Source of the DNA: CAVUAN01 sp963739435 | Lineage (GTDB): Bacteria; Acidobacteriota; Thermoanaerobaculia; UBA5066; Gp7-AA6 | Assembly: GCA_963739435.1 (NCBI GenBank) | Contig: CAVUAN010000016.1 | Span: 321,625 to 385,624 of the forward strand | Length of the DNA stretch: 64,000 nt | Reading direction: 5' to 3' | Part shown: positions 53,523 through 64,000 of the stretch, piece after piece | Layout: each line of letters opens with the position of its first letter | How positions within the stretch are numbered: position 1 is the stretch's first letter | Program-made: the position numbers and the translations under genes | The notes under the pieces: generated by a model | Told to the model about the DNA's origin: nothing | The model's database searches: none | The model's input: the letters and a program-made list of their open reading frames with translations, nothing else

Positions 53523-56500
53523 GCGAGCGCATCGACGTCGCGGCCGTCAGGAGCAAGCTCGACGAGCTGCGCGGACGCGAGTACTGGCGGAGTCTCGAGG
53601 AGATCGCGCGGACGCCGGACTTCGAGGAGCACCTCCACCGCGAGTTTCGCGTGCCGATCGACTCGGGGCTCGACCGCCGGGAGCTGCTCACGCTCATGGG
53701 CGCCTCGATGGCGCTGGCCGGCCTGACCGGCTGCACCCGGCAGCCCGACGAAAAGATCCTGCCTTACGTCCGGACGCCGGAGGAGCTCGCCGCCGGCCAA
53801 CCCCTCTTCTACGCCACCGCGCACCTGCAAGGCGGCTATGCCCGCGGCATCCTGGCCGAGACGCACTACGGGCGGCCGACCAAGATCGAGGGCAACGAGC
53901 TGCATCCGGCCAGCCTCGGCGGGACGGACATCTTCGCGCAGGCTTCGATCCTCTCGCTCTACGACCCGGACCGCTCGCAGACGCTGACGCGCCTGGGCGA
54001 GATCCGTCCGTTCACGGCCCTGCTCGCCGAGGTCAAGCTCGTGCTCGAGAAGGAACGCCCGAAGAAGGGCGCGGGCCTCCGGATCCTGACGCCCATCGAT
54101 CACCTCTCCGACTCTCGCCGCGCAGCTCGCGCGATTTCCAGAAGGCGTTTCCCGCGGCGAAGTGGATCGCCTGGGAGCCCTGCTCGCGCGAGAACGCATC
54201 GGAAGGCGCCCGCCTGGCCTTCGGCGCGCCGGTCGAAACGCGTTACGCCTTCGACAAGGCCGACGTCGTCGCTGTCGCTCGACGCGGACTTTCTGGGCGG
54301 CGGCCCGGCGCAGCCGCGCTCGATCCGCGACTTCACGAGCCGGCGGCGCGACCCGTCGGCCTTCAGCCGCCTCTACGTCGTCGAGCCGACGCCGTCCCTG
54401 ACGGGCGCGCGCGCCGACCATCGCCGCCCGATGCGCCCCGCCGAGATCGCGGCGTTTGCCCGGGCCGTGGCCGGCGCCGTCGCCACGGCGCTCTGCGCCG
54501 TCCAAGACGAAGCTCGCCGGGCAGACCGACCCCTTCGTGACCGCCGTCGTCACGGACCTCGCGGCGCACGCCGGCAGCAGCCTCGTACTGGCCGGCGACG
54601 CCCAGCCGCCCGAGGTGCACGCCCTGGCGCACCTGGCCAACGAGATCCTCGGCAACGCGGGAAAGACGGTCTTCTACACGGATCCGGTCGCCGCGGGGGC
54701 GCTCTCCGGCACACCGGCCCTGGCGGAGCTCGTCAAGGACATGACGGCAGGCTCGGTTTCGATGCTCGTCATTCTCGGCGGCAACCCCGTCTACTCGGCG
54801 CCCTCGGACCTCCAGTTCGCCGAGGTCATGGGACGGGTGCCCCTGCGCGATCCGCCTCGGGCTCTACGACGACGAGACCTCCGCGAACTGCCACTGGCAC
54901 GTGCCGCAAGCCCACGCGCTCGAAACCTGGAGCGATGCGCGCGCTTTCGACGGCACGGTCACGATCCTGCAGCCCATGATCGCTCCGCTCTACGGCGGAA
55001 AGTCCGGGCACGAGCTCGTGGCCGCCCTGCTCGACCAGCCCGAGCGCACGTCCCACGACATCGTCAAGGACTACTGGAAGGGCCAGGCCGCTGCCGCCGA
55101 CTTCGACCGCTTCTGGCGCCGCTCGCTCCACGACGGCGTCGTCGCCGGCACCGCGCTGCCGCCGAAGGACTCTCAAGACCGCGCCGTCGCTGCTGTCGGC
55201 GCTCAACTCCCAGCCCTCGCCGAACTACAACCCGGCGCTGGTCGCGCTCTTCCGCCCCGATCCCACGGTCTTCGACGGCGAGCTCGCCAACAACGGATGG
55301 CTGCAGGAGCTGCCGAAGCCCCTGACCAAGCTGACCTGGGAGAACGCCGCGCTGATCGCTCCGTCGACCGCCGAGCGGCTGAAGCTCTCCTCCGAGGACG
55401 TCGTCACCCTGACGCTCGACGGCCGCAAGGTCGACGCGCCCGTCGTCATCCTGCCCGGCCAGGCCGAAGACTGCGTCACGCTGCACCTCGGCTACGGACG
55501 CTCGCGGGGCGGGAAGGTCTGCGCCGGCGCGGGCTTCAACGCCTACCTGCTCCGCGGCAGCGCCGAGCCCTGGGCGGCCTCCGGGCCTGCAAGTGACTCC
55601 GGCAGGGCGGCGGACGGAGCTCGCCTTCACGGCCCACCACCACTCCATGGAAACGCCGGTCGGCAAGCGCGACATCGTGCGCACGGCCAGCGTCGCGGAG
55701 TACGCAAAGGACCCCGAGGTCTTCGCGAAGATGGGCGAGGAGCCTCCCGGCCCCGAGATGACGCTCTACCCGAAGCTGCCGGTCGGGCACTACGCCTGGG
55801 GCCTGTCGATCGACCTCTCGACCTGCGTCGGCTGCAACGCGTGCGTCGTGGCCTGCCAGGCGGAGAACAACATCCCGGTCGTCGGCAAGGCGAAGGTCCA
55901 GCGCGGCCGCGCGATGCACTGGATCCGGGTCGACTCCTACTACGAGGGCGGCCTCGACAACCCGAAGACGCATCCACCAGCCCGTCACCTGCATGCACTG
56001 CGAGAACGCGCCCTGCGAGGTCGGTCTGCCCGGTCGCCGCCACGGTTCACAGCGCCGAAGGGCTTGAACGAGATGGTCTACAACCGCTGCGTCGGCACGC
56101 GGTACTGCTCGAACAACTGCCCCTACAAGGTGCGGCGCTTCAACTTCTTCCTCTACTCCGACTACACGACCGAGAGCCTGAAGCTCGCAGCGCAATCCGG
56201 ACGTCACCGTCCGCAGCCGCGGCGTCATGGAGAAGTGCAGCTACTGCGTCCAGCGAATCAACCGGTCGCGGATCGAGGCCGAGAAGGAGAACCGGCCGAT
56301 CAAGGACGGCGAGATCGTCACGGCGTGTCAGCAGGCCTGCCCGGCGCAGGCCATCGTCTTCGGCAACATCAACGATCCGGAGAGCCGCGTCGCGAAAGCG
56401 AAAGCGGAACGAAGGAACTACGGCCTGCTCGCCGAGCTCGGCACGCGCCCGCGCACGACCTACCTCGCGGAGCTCGTCAACCCGAACGCGGCGGCGCCGG

Positions 56501-56531
56501 GCGAGCCCGAAGGCCGGAGAGGGTCGCAGGG

Positions 56532-56535
<4 letters not shown>
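53519..56535 (+). CDS. actB: ActB, molybdopterin-oxidoreductase-like and ferredoxin-domain subunit, multiple frame breaks
   Basis: Opens MSERIDVAAVRSKLDELRG; a Tat signal follows (RRELLTLMGASMALAGLTGC). First half is the oxidoreductase-like domain (EILPYVRTPEELAAGQPLFYATA-type opening, VILGGNPVYSAPSDLQFA, LHLGYGRSRGGKVCAGAGFNAY), known to lack the metal in this complex. The second half is the ferredoxin domain: CVGCNACVVACQAEN, CMHCENAPCE, CVGTRYCSNNCPYKVRR and CSYCVQRIN with CQQACPAQAI. Seven or more one-base breaks, near 54120, 54480, 54849, 55180, 55590, 55970 and 56190. Each is mended by a one-base change, so sequence error is the best explanation. Confidence 0.85.
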
Positions 56536-57915
<1,380 letters not shown>

Positions 57916-57919
<4 letters not shown>

Positions 57920-58455
57920 GCGCGGCGCCGACCCTCCACGGCCTGATGGCCGAGTTCGAGAACCCGAGCGACCTGGTGCGGGCGGCCCACGAGGCCCGCG
58001 CGAAGGGCTACACCCGGCTCGACGCCTACACGCCGTACCCGATCGAGGAGCTCTCCGAAGCGCTCGCGATCCACGACCGCCGGCTGCCGACACTCGTGCT
58101 GCTGGGCGGAATCCTCGGGGCGGTCTCGGGCTATGCCCTCTGCTACTGGTGCTCGGTCATCGAATACCCGCTCATCATCGGCGGCAAGCCCTTCAACAGC
58201 GTGCCCGCCTTCATCGTTCCGACCTTCGAGACGACGATCCTCTTCGCGGCGTTCGCCGCGGTCCTCGGCATGCTCGGCTTGAACGGCCTCCCGCAGCCCT
58301 ATCACCCCGTCTTCAACGCGCCGCGCTTCGCCCTCGCCTCGCGCGACCGCTTCTTCCTGTGCATCGAGACCACGGACCCCTTGTACGACCACGATGAGAC
58401 CTGGGCGTTCTTGACCCGGCTCGGCCCGAGGGTGGTCATGGATGTCGAGGACTAG
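57916..58455 (+). CDS. actD: ActD (DUF3341) membrane subunit
   Basis: 179 residues. GLMAEFENPSDLVRAAHEARAKGYTRLDAYTPYPIEEL is the DUF3341 start, followed by two membrane helices (VLLGGILGAVSGYALCYWC and FETTILFAAFAAVLGMLGL). Overlaps actC by ATGA. It stabilises the complex; no redox centre. Complete and in one frame. Confidence 0.92.
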
Positions 58456-58457
58456 GG

Positions 58458-59264
58458 ATGAACCGGAGCGTCCAAAGTCCAAAGTCCAAAGTCCAAAGGA
58501 GCGAGTTCTCGCCGTGCCCGAGGTCCAGCCGGAGGGGCCCCGACTTTGGACTTTGGACTTTGGACTTTGGACTCTCGTCGTCTCAGAGGCCGACCGCGGC
58601 CATCGCCGTCATGGCTATGGCCGCCACGCTGTTGAGTTGCCGGCAAGATATGCACGACCAGCCCAAGTTCAAGAACTTCCGGAAGACGAGCTTCTTCAAC
58701 GACAAGCGAAGCGTCCGGCCGGTCGTCGAGGACACCGTGGCGCGCGGGCAGCTGCGTTTAGACGAGCGCTTTGAAACGGGCAAGGCGGACGGCAAGCCAG
58801 TCCTGGATCTGCCGGTGCCGGTGACGGCCGCGCTCCTGACGCGCGGGCGCGAGCGGTACGACATCTTCTGCGCGCCCTGCCACGACCGCACGGGTGGCGG
58901 CCTCGGCACGGTCGTGCGCCGCGGCTTCCGCAGGCCCAACTCCTTCCACATCGACCGCCTCCGCGAGTCGCCGCCCGGCTACTTCTACGACGTCATGCTG
59001 AACGGCTTCGGCTCGATGGCCGACTACGCCGCTCAGATCGAGCCGAACGACCGCTGGGCGATCGTGGCGTACATCCGCGCGCTGCAGCTCTCGCAGCGCG
59101 CGGCGGTAGCGGATGTCCCGGAGTCGGAGCGCGCCGCTCTCCAGGCGCTTCCGGCCCCGACGCCGGGCCCGGTGGTCGTGCCGCCGTCGCAGGACTGGAA
59201 AGAGAAGAGCGACGAGCGACTGCACCAGGAAGGCCCCGCGGAAAAGCAGGAAAAGCACCGATGA
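58458..59264 (+). CDS. actE: ActE, mono-heme cytochrome c lipoprotein, with inserted repeat in its leader
   Basis: 268 residues from ATG 58458. The mature part has a lipobox (MAMAATLLSC), one heme site CAPCH in RERYDIFCAPCHDRTGGGLG, and a distal Met candidate in NGFGSMADYA. The first ~45 residues (MNRSVQSPKSKVQRSE, then GLWTLDFGLSSS) come from an inverted repeat of TCCAAAG units inserted ahead of the native signal helix. An internal start at the ATG near 58610 would give a normal lipoprotein leader. Electron exit subunit of the complex. Confidence 0.88.
   Translation: MNRSVQSPKSKVQRSEFSPCPRSSRRGPDFGLWTLDFGLSSSQRPTAAIAVMAMAATLLSCRQDMHDQPKFKNFRKTSFFNDKRSVRPVVEDTVARGQLRLDERFETGKADGKPVLDLPVPVTAALLTRGRERYDIFCAPCHDRTGGGLGTVVRRGFRRPNSFHIDRLRESPPGYFYDVMLNGFGSMADYAAQIEPNDRWAIVAYIRALQLSQRAAVADVPESERAALQALPAPTPGPVVVPPSQDWKEKSDERLHQEGPAEKQEKHR
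58471..58571. repeat. inverted tandem repeat of TCCAAAG units
   Basis: Four head-to-tail copies of TCCAAAG (58471-58498) and four copies of its complement CTTTGGA (58544-58571) separated by 45 bases. The arms are perfect over 28 bases. Read in this frame it encodes KSKVQ and LDFGLWT-type peptides, both familiar from G+C-rich environmental genomes. Confidence 0.9.
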
Positions 59265-60460
59265 CCGAACCGCTCGCTCAGGACCCGGCCCTGCCGGCCG
59301 CGCTCGAGCGCGTGTCGCGGCGTGCGCTCTTCATCGGGGTCCTGGGGTTTTTGGCACCCGTCGCGGCCGCTCTTTCGAACGCTGCTGGGGCCGAGCGTTT
59401 CTACCGCTCGTACCTTTTGGGTTTCGTCTTTTGGAATGGCATCGCGGTCGGATGCCTCGCGGTTCTCGGCCTCCAGTACCTGACAGGAGGAGCGTGGGGC
59501 ATCGCGATCCGTCGGCTGCTCGAAGCTGGTACGCGAACGCTGCCGCTCATGGCCCTGCTCTTTGTGCCGCTGGCGTTCGGCCTGCACCACATCTATGAGT
59601 GGACTCACGCCGACGCCGTCGCTCACGACGAGCTGCTGCAGAAGAAGGCGATTTACCTGAACATCCCCTTCTTTCTGGGCCGCGCGGCCCTCTATTTTCT
59701 GGTGTGGTTCAGCCTCGCCTGGCTGATGAACCGTCTGTCGCTCAAGCAAGACACGACCGGCGACCCGGCGATCGCGCGGCGCCTGCAGCGGACCGGAGCA
59801 GCCGCCCTTCTCCTCTACGCGGTGACCGTCACCTTTGCCTCGATTGACTGGGTCATGTCGCTCGAGCCGCACTGGTTTTCGACGATGTACGGCGTCATCT
59901 TCATGGTCTCCCAGGCTCTCGGGGCGATGGCGCTCGTCATCGCCGTCCTGGTCCTCCTGTCACACCGACAGCCCTTCGCGGACTTCCTGACGGCGGCCCA
60001 CCTGCACGACCTCGGCAAGATGCTGTTCGCCTTCGTGATGATCTGGTCGTACGTGACCTTCTCCCAGTACCTGATCATCTGGTCCGGAAACCTGCCCGAG
60101 GAGATCCCCTGGTACCTGGCGCGATTCAAGGGAGGCTGGGGCTGGATCGGCGTCGCGGTGCTGCTCTTCCAGTTCCTGCTGCCGTTCCTGCTGCTGATCT
60201 CCAAGGCCGCCAACCGCAACCCGCGTCTGCTCGTCACGGCGGCCCTCATGGTCGTCGCGGTGCGCTTTGTCGACGTGGCGTGGCTCATTCTCCCGGCCTT
60301 TTCCCCGGCGCACTTCCGGATCCACTGGACGGACCTGTCGGTGCCGATCGGGATCGGCGGCCTCTGGTTGGCCGTCTTTTCGGCGCAGCTCACGAAGAGG
60401 CCGCTGCTTCCTGTCGGCGACCCGGACTTCAAGGAGGCCCTCGCGCATGGCCGGCACTGA
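59261..60460 (+). CDS. actF: ActF, NrfD-like membrane subunit
   Basis: 399 residues, about ten membrane helices in one frame. Family landmarks: FYRSYLLGFVFWNGIAVGCLAVL, LTGGAWGIAIRRLLEAG, SIDWVMSLEPHWFSTMYGVIF and SYVTFSQYLIIWSGNLPEEIPWYL. Second NrfD-like subunit of Alternative Complex III, probably contributing a proton path. Overlaps actE by ATGA and ends shortly before the next small gene. Confidence 0.93.
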   Translation: MTEPLAQDPALPAALERVSRRALFIGVLGFLAPVAAALSNAAGAERFYRSYLLGFVFWNGIAVGCLAVLGLQYLTGGAWGIAIRRLLEAGTRTLPLMALLFVPLAFGLHHIYEWTHADAVAHDELLQKKAIYLNIPFFLGRAALYFLVWFSLAWLMNRLSLKQDTTGDPAIARRLQRTGAAALLLYAVTVTFASIDWVMSLEPHWFSTMYGVIFMVSQALGAMALVIAVLVLLSHRQPFADFLTAAHLHDLGKMLFAFVMIWSYVTFSQYLIIWSGNLPEEIPWYLARFKGGWGWIGVAVLLFQFLLPFLLLISKAANRNPRLLVTAALMVVAVRFVDVAWLILPAFSPAHFRIHWTDLSVPIGIGGLWLAVFSAQLTKRPLLPVGDPDFKEALAHGRH

Positions 60461-60845
60461 CCACGGCCCCGAGAGCTACGGCGTCGCGACCGAGCCGGAC
60501 CGCGTTGCGATCAGTGTCGTCGTCCGCTTTGCCATCGTCCTCGCGTTCGTCTCTATCGTCTGCATGTTGCTCGTCGGGGGCTTCTTCTTTTTCCTCGAGA
60601 AGCGAACCGAGGCGACCGAGATGCAGCCGATGCCGATCGAGACCGAGCAGCCCCGGACGGCTGAACAGAAGCTGCCCCCCGAGCCGCGCCTGGAGATCGA
60701 CCCCAGGGCAAACCTCGCGCGGCAAAGAGCCGAGGAAGACGCGGTTCTCACGACCTACGGTTGGGTGGACAAGCCCGCCGGCGTCGTCCGCATCCCCATC
60801 GAGCGGGCCATGGCCCTGATGGTCGAGCGGGAGACGAAGAAGTGA
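60447..60845 (+). CDS. small single-helix membrane protein of the act-cox operon
   Basis: 132 residues from ATG 60447 behind AAGGAGG. VVVRFAIVLAFVSIVCMLLVGGFFFFLE is a membrane helix, then a Pro-rich linker and a periplasmic tail (TTYGWVDKPAGVVRIPIERAMALMV). Such proteins follow actF in several phyla. The IPIERAM motif is recurrent in this position. Function unknown; probable assembly or accessory subunit. Confidence 0.8.
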   Translation: MAGTDHGPESYGVATEPDRVAISVVVRFAIVLAFVSIVCMLLVGGFFFFLEKRTEATEMQPMPIETEQPRTAEQKLPPEPRLEIDPRANLARQRAEEDAVLTTYGWVDKPAGVVRIPIERAMALMVERETKK

Positions 60846-61774
60846 CCGAGATGGCCGCGCTGCTGTCATTCCGAGGAGCGCAGCGACGAGGAATCTACCC
60901 CCGTCGCGAGGGCACCACGAGAGTAGATCCCTCGACTTCGCTCGGGATGACAGCGGCGTGCCTGCTCCTGGCTCTCGCCGCGCCGGTTTTCGCGCAGCAG
61001 CGCGAGGACGTCGGTGTCCCGGCCTCGGCGACGCCTCCGGGCCTCGAGGGAGTCGGCATCGACCAGCGGCTCGACGAGCAGATCCCCCTCGACCTCGCCT
61101 TCCGCGACGAGGCCGGGCGCTCGGTGCGACTCGGGGACTTCTTCGGCAAGCGGCCCGTGCTCCTGGCACTCGTCTATTACGACTGCCCGATGCTGTGCAC
61201 CCAGGTCTTGAACGGCCTCGTCTCGGCCGTCAACGTCCTCTCTTTCGACGCCGGCCGGGAGTTCGACGTCGTGGCCGTGAGCTTCGACCCGCGTGAAAAG
61301 CCGGCCGACGCTTCGGCAAAGAAGACTGCGTATCTTTCCCGCTACAAGCATCCGGGCGCCGAGGCCGGCTGGCACTTCCTGACCGGGGACGCGCCGGCGA
61401 TTGCCGCGCTGACGAAGGCCGCGGGCTTCCGCTACCGCTACGACGCGGAAAAGGACCAATTCGCCCACGCGAGCGCACTCTTCGTGCTGACGCCCGCGGG
61501 AAAGATCTCGCGGCTCTTCTTCGGCATCGAGTACGCGCCGCGGGACCTGCGCCTGGGGTTGATCGAGGCGGCCGGCAGCCGCATCGGCACTCCCGTCGAC
61601 GCCGTCCTCCTCTACTGCTTCCACTACGACCCGAAGAGCGGCAGGTACGGCGCGGCGATCATGAACATCGTGCGCCTCGGCGGAGCCGCAACGGTGCTCG
61701 CCCTGGCCCTGTCCATCTGGCTCTTCTCGCGCAAGGGCCGGCGCATGAAAGCCACGGCCCGGGGGACGAGCTGA
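60842..61774 (+). CDS. SCO1/SenC family copper chaperone with inserted repeat in the leader
   Basis: 310 residues from GTG 60842, overlapping the previous stop. Copper site DCPMLC near the first third with downstream His in FAHASALFVL; C-terminal membrane helix IMNIVRLGGAATVLALALSIWLF. The leader is unusual: GTG ACC GAG ATG is followed by 90 bases of palindromic repeat in frame (RGAQRRGIYPRRE, VDPSTSLGM), then the native hydrophobic part CLLLALAAPVFAQ. The ATG inside the repeat (GMTAACLLLALA) could serve as an alternative start. It delivers copper to the CuA centre of the next gene's product. Confidence 0.88.
   Translation: MTEMAALLSFRGAQRRGIYPRREGTTRVDPSTSLGMTAACLLLALAAPVFAQQREDVGVPASATPPGLEGVGIDQRLDEQIPLDLAFRDEAGRSVRLGDFFGKRPVLLALVYYDCPMLCTQVLNGLVSAVNVLSFDAGREFDVVAVSFDPREKPADASAKKTAYLSRYKHPGAEAGWHFLTGDAPAIAALTKAAGFRYRYDAEKDQFAHASALFVLTPAGKISRLFFGIEYAPRDLRLGLIEAAGSRIGTPVDAVLLYCFHYDPKSGRYGAAIMNIVRLGGAATVLALALSIWLFSRKGRRMKATARGTS
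60864..60953. repeat. palindromic repeat pair (A and B arms) inside the sco gene
   Basis: Type A arm 60864-60898 and type B arm 60923-60953, the same elements found at 51207-51850. The copy is 90 bases, a multiple of three, and keeps the sco frame open. Confidence 0.88.
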
Positions 61775-62360
61775 TGCCGCTTTTCCCCGACCAGGCCTCG
61801 ACGTTTGCGCCGCACGTCGACGCGCTCTACATCTTTCTCGTCCTTCTCTCCGCGTTCTTCTCGCTCTTAATCGGCACTCTCGTCGTCGTTTTCGCGATCA
61901 AGTACCACCGCCGCTCCGAGGGCGAAGTGCCGGTGCGGGTGCACCAGTCCGGCCTGCTCGAGATGACGTGGACGGTCATCCCCTTCCTGATCACGATGGT
62001 CCTTTTCGCCTGGAGCTCCTGGGTGTACTTCAAGATCGCCCGGCCTCCGCGCGAGGCCATGGACGTGTACGTGACAGCCAAGCAGTGGATGTGGAAGCTC
62101 CAGCACGCCGACGGCCGCATGGAGATGAACGAGCTGCACGTGCCGGTCGGCCGGGCCGTGCGGCTGACGATGGCCTCCGAGGACGTGATCCACAGCTTTT
62201 ACATCCCGGCTTTCCGCTTCAAGCGCGACGTCGTGCCCGGCCGCTTCTCGACGGCGTGGTTCGAGGCCACGAGGCCCGGCCGGTACCACCTCTTCTGCGC
62301 CGAGTACTGCGGCACGCGCCACTCGAACATGATCGGGTGGGTGCATGTCCTGTCGCCGGC
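61774..62360 (+). CDS. coxB: cytochrome c oxidase subunit II, 3' end replaced
   Basis: Starts ATG 61774 sharing its A with the sco stop. Two membrane helices (LYIFLVLLSAFFSLLIGTLVVVF, then TWTVIPFLITMVLFAWSSW) precede the CuA domain: MWKLQHADG, DVIHSFYIPAF and CAEYCGTRHSNMIG, the CuA ligands Cys, Cys, His and Met. The protein stops being homologous after GWVHVLSP, where the sequence switches to unrelated A+T-rich DNA at about 62360. Subunit I should follow in the real genome. Confidence 0.9.
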
Positions 62361-62365
62361 CTCCT
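62355..62365. other. composition and homology breakpoint
   Basis: On the left, coxB reads in frame until about 62358; on the right, a Bacteroidota yifB reads on the minus strand and is cut at the same position. Base composition changes abruptly here. There is no insertion-sequence end or target-site repeat. A chimeric join is the simplest reading. Confidence 0.8.
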
Positions 62366-62585
62366 TTTTTATATGTCAGGGCGCCATGTTGATCACTACT
62401 TTTTTACCGGGCAGCCGGTACCCGATATACCTCAGCGCCGCCTCAATCCTCTGGTGGCTTTCCTTGACTGCACTGTCAGGCAACCCCACCATGAAAAAAT
62501 TCACACCCTGTTCAATATTCACCTCAACCGTTATCGTAACGGCATTGATTCCATAAAGGGCACATCCGTAGGTTTTTACAAGCAT
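62362..62585 (-). CDS. YifB/ComM Mg-chelatase-like AAA ATPase, N-terminal fragment
   Basis: MLVKTYGCALYGINAVTITVEVN, then GVNFFMVGLPDSAVKESHQRIEAALR and GYRLPGKKVVINMAP match the YifB N-terminal domain in the form used by Bacteroidota. An apparent stop at 62376 is followed by bases fitting the expected ADIKKEG, so one or two errors are likely. The ATPase domain is absent because of the breakpoint. Confidence 0.82.
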
Positions 62586-62695
62586 ATTTATTCCGGGATT
62601 AGAGATTTTGATAACAGTTCTGGTCCTCTGAGTGTTTATCCGGAAAAAGGGTAGTATATACCCGGTCGGTTAGAAAGTTTTTTTACTTTTTTGGT

Positions 62696-63678
62696 TTATA
62701 CCCCGATTGGGACAAGGATAAGCTGTGAGTCAGTCTGGGCAAAAAGCTGCTGAAGGCTGGTACCCGGGTTTTTTGCATATAGCTCCTGACGACTTGCCAG
62801 CCCAGCCATCTCCCAAGCATGGCCGGGGATCCGCGGGAGCCCGGATGTGAACGGGCCATCCTGGATAAAACGTGTATTTACTGCAGCATCGTTCCGGAAC
62901 AGCAATTCCTGGTCGATCATTAGACGCCAGAGTTGCGCTTCATTCTCCAGGGTCCACTTCATCTGGCTTGTGGTATAACCGATTTTCAGGCTGTCAGGAG
63001 TGTCCGGCAAAAACATATCCATGGCATACAGCACCTTTCCATGTACAATCATCTGATCGAGCAGCGTCTTGGGCTGGAAAAGTGCTGTGCGAACATTGAA
63101 AAAGCGATCTGCGCGAGCATTTCGGGGATAATATTCTGAGGCTCCATTCTGCGGGTTAGGTAGACAGGAAGTGCCGCAGCCCGGTATTCTTCGTAATTCC
63201 ACCCCAGGAACATGTCAATGACCAATGACAAGTACAGTATCAATCGTATTGGACGGGATATTCATATAATAATCCGGAGATGTAGGTGTAGACATGAGGG
63301 ATTCTAAATTGCGGGTAAACGGATTTGATAGCTCCGAATGACTTCTGGTCAATCCATCTTCTAAAGAACCAAAGTCGGTATAAACTTCCCTGCTTTTTTC
63401 ATAAAGCCCGCGGTTGAACGGATCTAAGATAAAGTCCCGTATCTGGATCACTTTCAGCGTGTCTGGCTTATCACCAATAAAAAACCGGAATTACCGGAGA
63501 GGGCATCCAATCCTTCCTTCACCTTATCCGGTTTGAGGGAGAATAATGCCCGGCTGTAATCGGTTATTTTAACTTTCTCAATTTGTACCTGTGCCGGATG
63601 TTGAGGTTTGAGTTATGGTTTACAACCGCTTACAATTATTAAGATGAGCCCTAGGAAGGCCGAAAGGATTCTTTTCAT
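62696..63678 (-). CDS. gldB: GldB-like gliding motility lipoprotein, several frame breaks
   Basis: Begins MKRILSAFLGLILIIVSGCKP, a lipoprotein signal with Cys, at ATG 63678. Later pieces: QIEKVKITDYSRALFSLKP, DKPDTLKVIQIRDFILDP, NRGLYEKSREVYTDFG, then LLDQMIVHGKVLYAMDMFLPDTPDS, GYTTSQMKWTLENEAQLWRLMI and DGPFTSGLPRIPGHAWEMAG, in GldB order. A stop at 63613 and frame changes near 63480 and 63210 interrupt it, and base quality looks poor. GldB supports the Bacteroidota gliding/type IX secretion machinery. Family call by recognition. Confidence 0.78.
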
Positions 63679-63709
63679 AAAAGTCAATCTGGCAATTTCT
63701 GCCTGGATA

Positions 63710-64000
63710 TCAGAGTAGCTTAAAGCCAAGGCTGACGATGAAAACATTACTTTTAATAGATTGTGAGCCGGAGCCGGTATAAAGATTGTTGAGTCCGATT
63801 TCATACCTGACATCAAGTGTCAGGAAGAATACGTCAACGCCTGCACCGACATCCATACCCCAGGCCACATTCTTCAAATCCGCCTCCTGGACAGGTGTCG
63901 GGTAGGTTTCATCAAAATCTCACAGTTTTATTCAGGACGAAATTTGCAACCGGACCTGCCATTACGCGAAGTTAAGGACTCTTGGCATTGATCAGCTTAT
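63710..64000 (-). CDS. outer-membrane beta-barrel (PorT-like) protein, C-terminal part
   Basis: Reading from the window edge, MAGPVANFVLNKTVRF, then one frame break near 63920, then AWGMDVGAGVDVFFLTLDVR, YEIGLNNLYTGSGS and SNVFIVSLGFKLL before TGA at 63710. Alternating strands and the last FIVSLGFKLL fit the PorT/outer-membrane barrel end found next to gldB-like genes in Bacteroidota. N-terminal part lies outside. Confidence 0.65.

Noticed and set aside
58471..58571. Rho-independent terminator between actD and actE
   Set aside because: No T-run follows the inverted arms and the operon continues through; a dispersed repeat fits better.
62360..64000. Recent horizontal transfer from Bacteroidota
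   Set aside because: Both flanking genes are cut at the same base, with no mobile-element features, so a chimeric assembly is preferred.

Overview
The window is mostly one G+C-rich bacterial segment (positions 1 to about 62360), joined to a short A+T-richer segment (about 62361 to 64000) that reads as Bacteroidota. The main segment looks like Acidobacteriota, possibly Thermoanaerobaculia. This is inferred from two orphan FtsX-type permeases of the ADOP kind (one next to a PadR regulator), an Alternative Complex III operon followed by SCO and cytochrome oxidase subunit II, a CRTAC1/UnbV repeat protein, a B12-dependent ribonucleotide reductase, and dispersed palindromic repeats. No rRNA, complete tRNA, CRISPR array, transposase or integrase was seen.

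Layout. 1-7443: Npt1-like carrier with HEAT repeats, DUF5996 protein, RND efflux pair and a secreted cupin protein, all on the minus strand. 7513-11403: FG-GAP/UnbV protein and a flavin halogenase-like oxidoreductase. 11467-17563: DUF2089/SHOCT-like regulatory pair with its own operators, a broken thioredoxin-like protein, small SnoaL and VOC proteins, a TolB-like propeller and a 5'-3' exonuclease. 17680-28678: secreted amidohydrolase, DJ-1-like protein, Tat amidase, GT39-like protein, DUF6064, aldo/keto reductase, xdhC and mocA. 28814-35478: SDR/TetR divergent pair, a 3' fragment of tRNA-Asn (likely an old attachment site), an ECF42-type sigma factor with two YCII proteins, and an ADOP permease. 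35633-43892: small membrane and secreted proteins, an M1-like metallopeptidase, a transglutaminase, Dps, and a second ADOP with PadR. 43960-51143: hydrolase, DinB, ExbD, three tandem paralogues of an unrecognised family, nrdJ, a gene under a sigma-54 promoter, and erpA. 51200-51855: palindromic repeats around a GIY-YIG gene. 52863-62360: the respiratory operon actABCDEF-orf-sco-coxB, moving electrons from quinol through Alternative Complex III to a terminal oxidase.

Two points control interpretation. First, many reading-frame breaks (actB, actC, the second ADOP, the sigma factor, mocA and others) look mostly like one-base insertions and probably reflect sequence error. Second, coxB and a Bacteroidota yifB are both cut at the same point near 62360, so the end of the window is probably an assembly chimera.

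The best candidates for something new are the three tandem paralogues (46070-47227), the sigma-54-driven 94-residue protein, palindromic repeats inserted in the signal-peptide ends of two respiratory genes, and several well-formed operator pairs.
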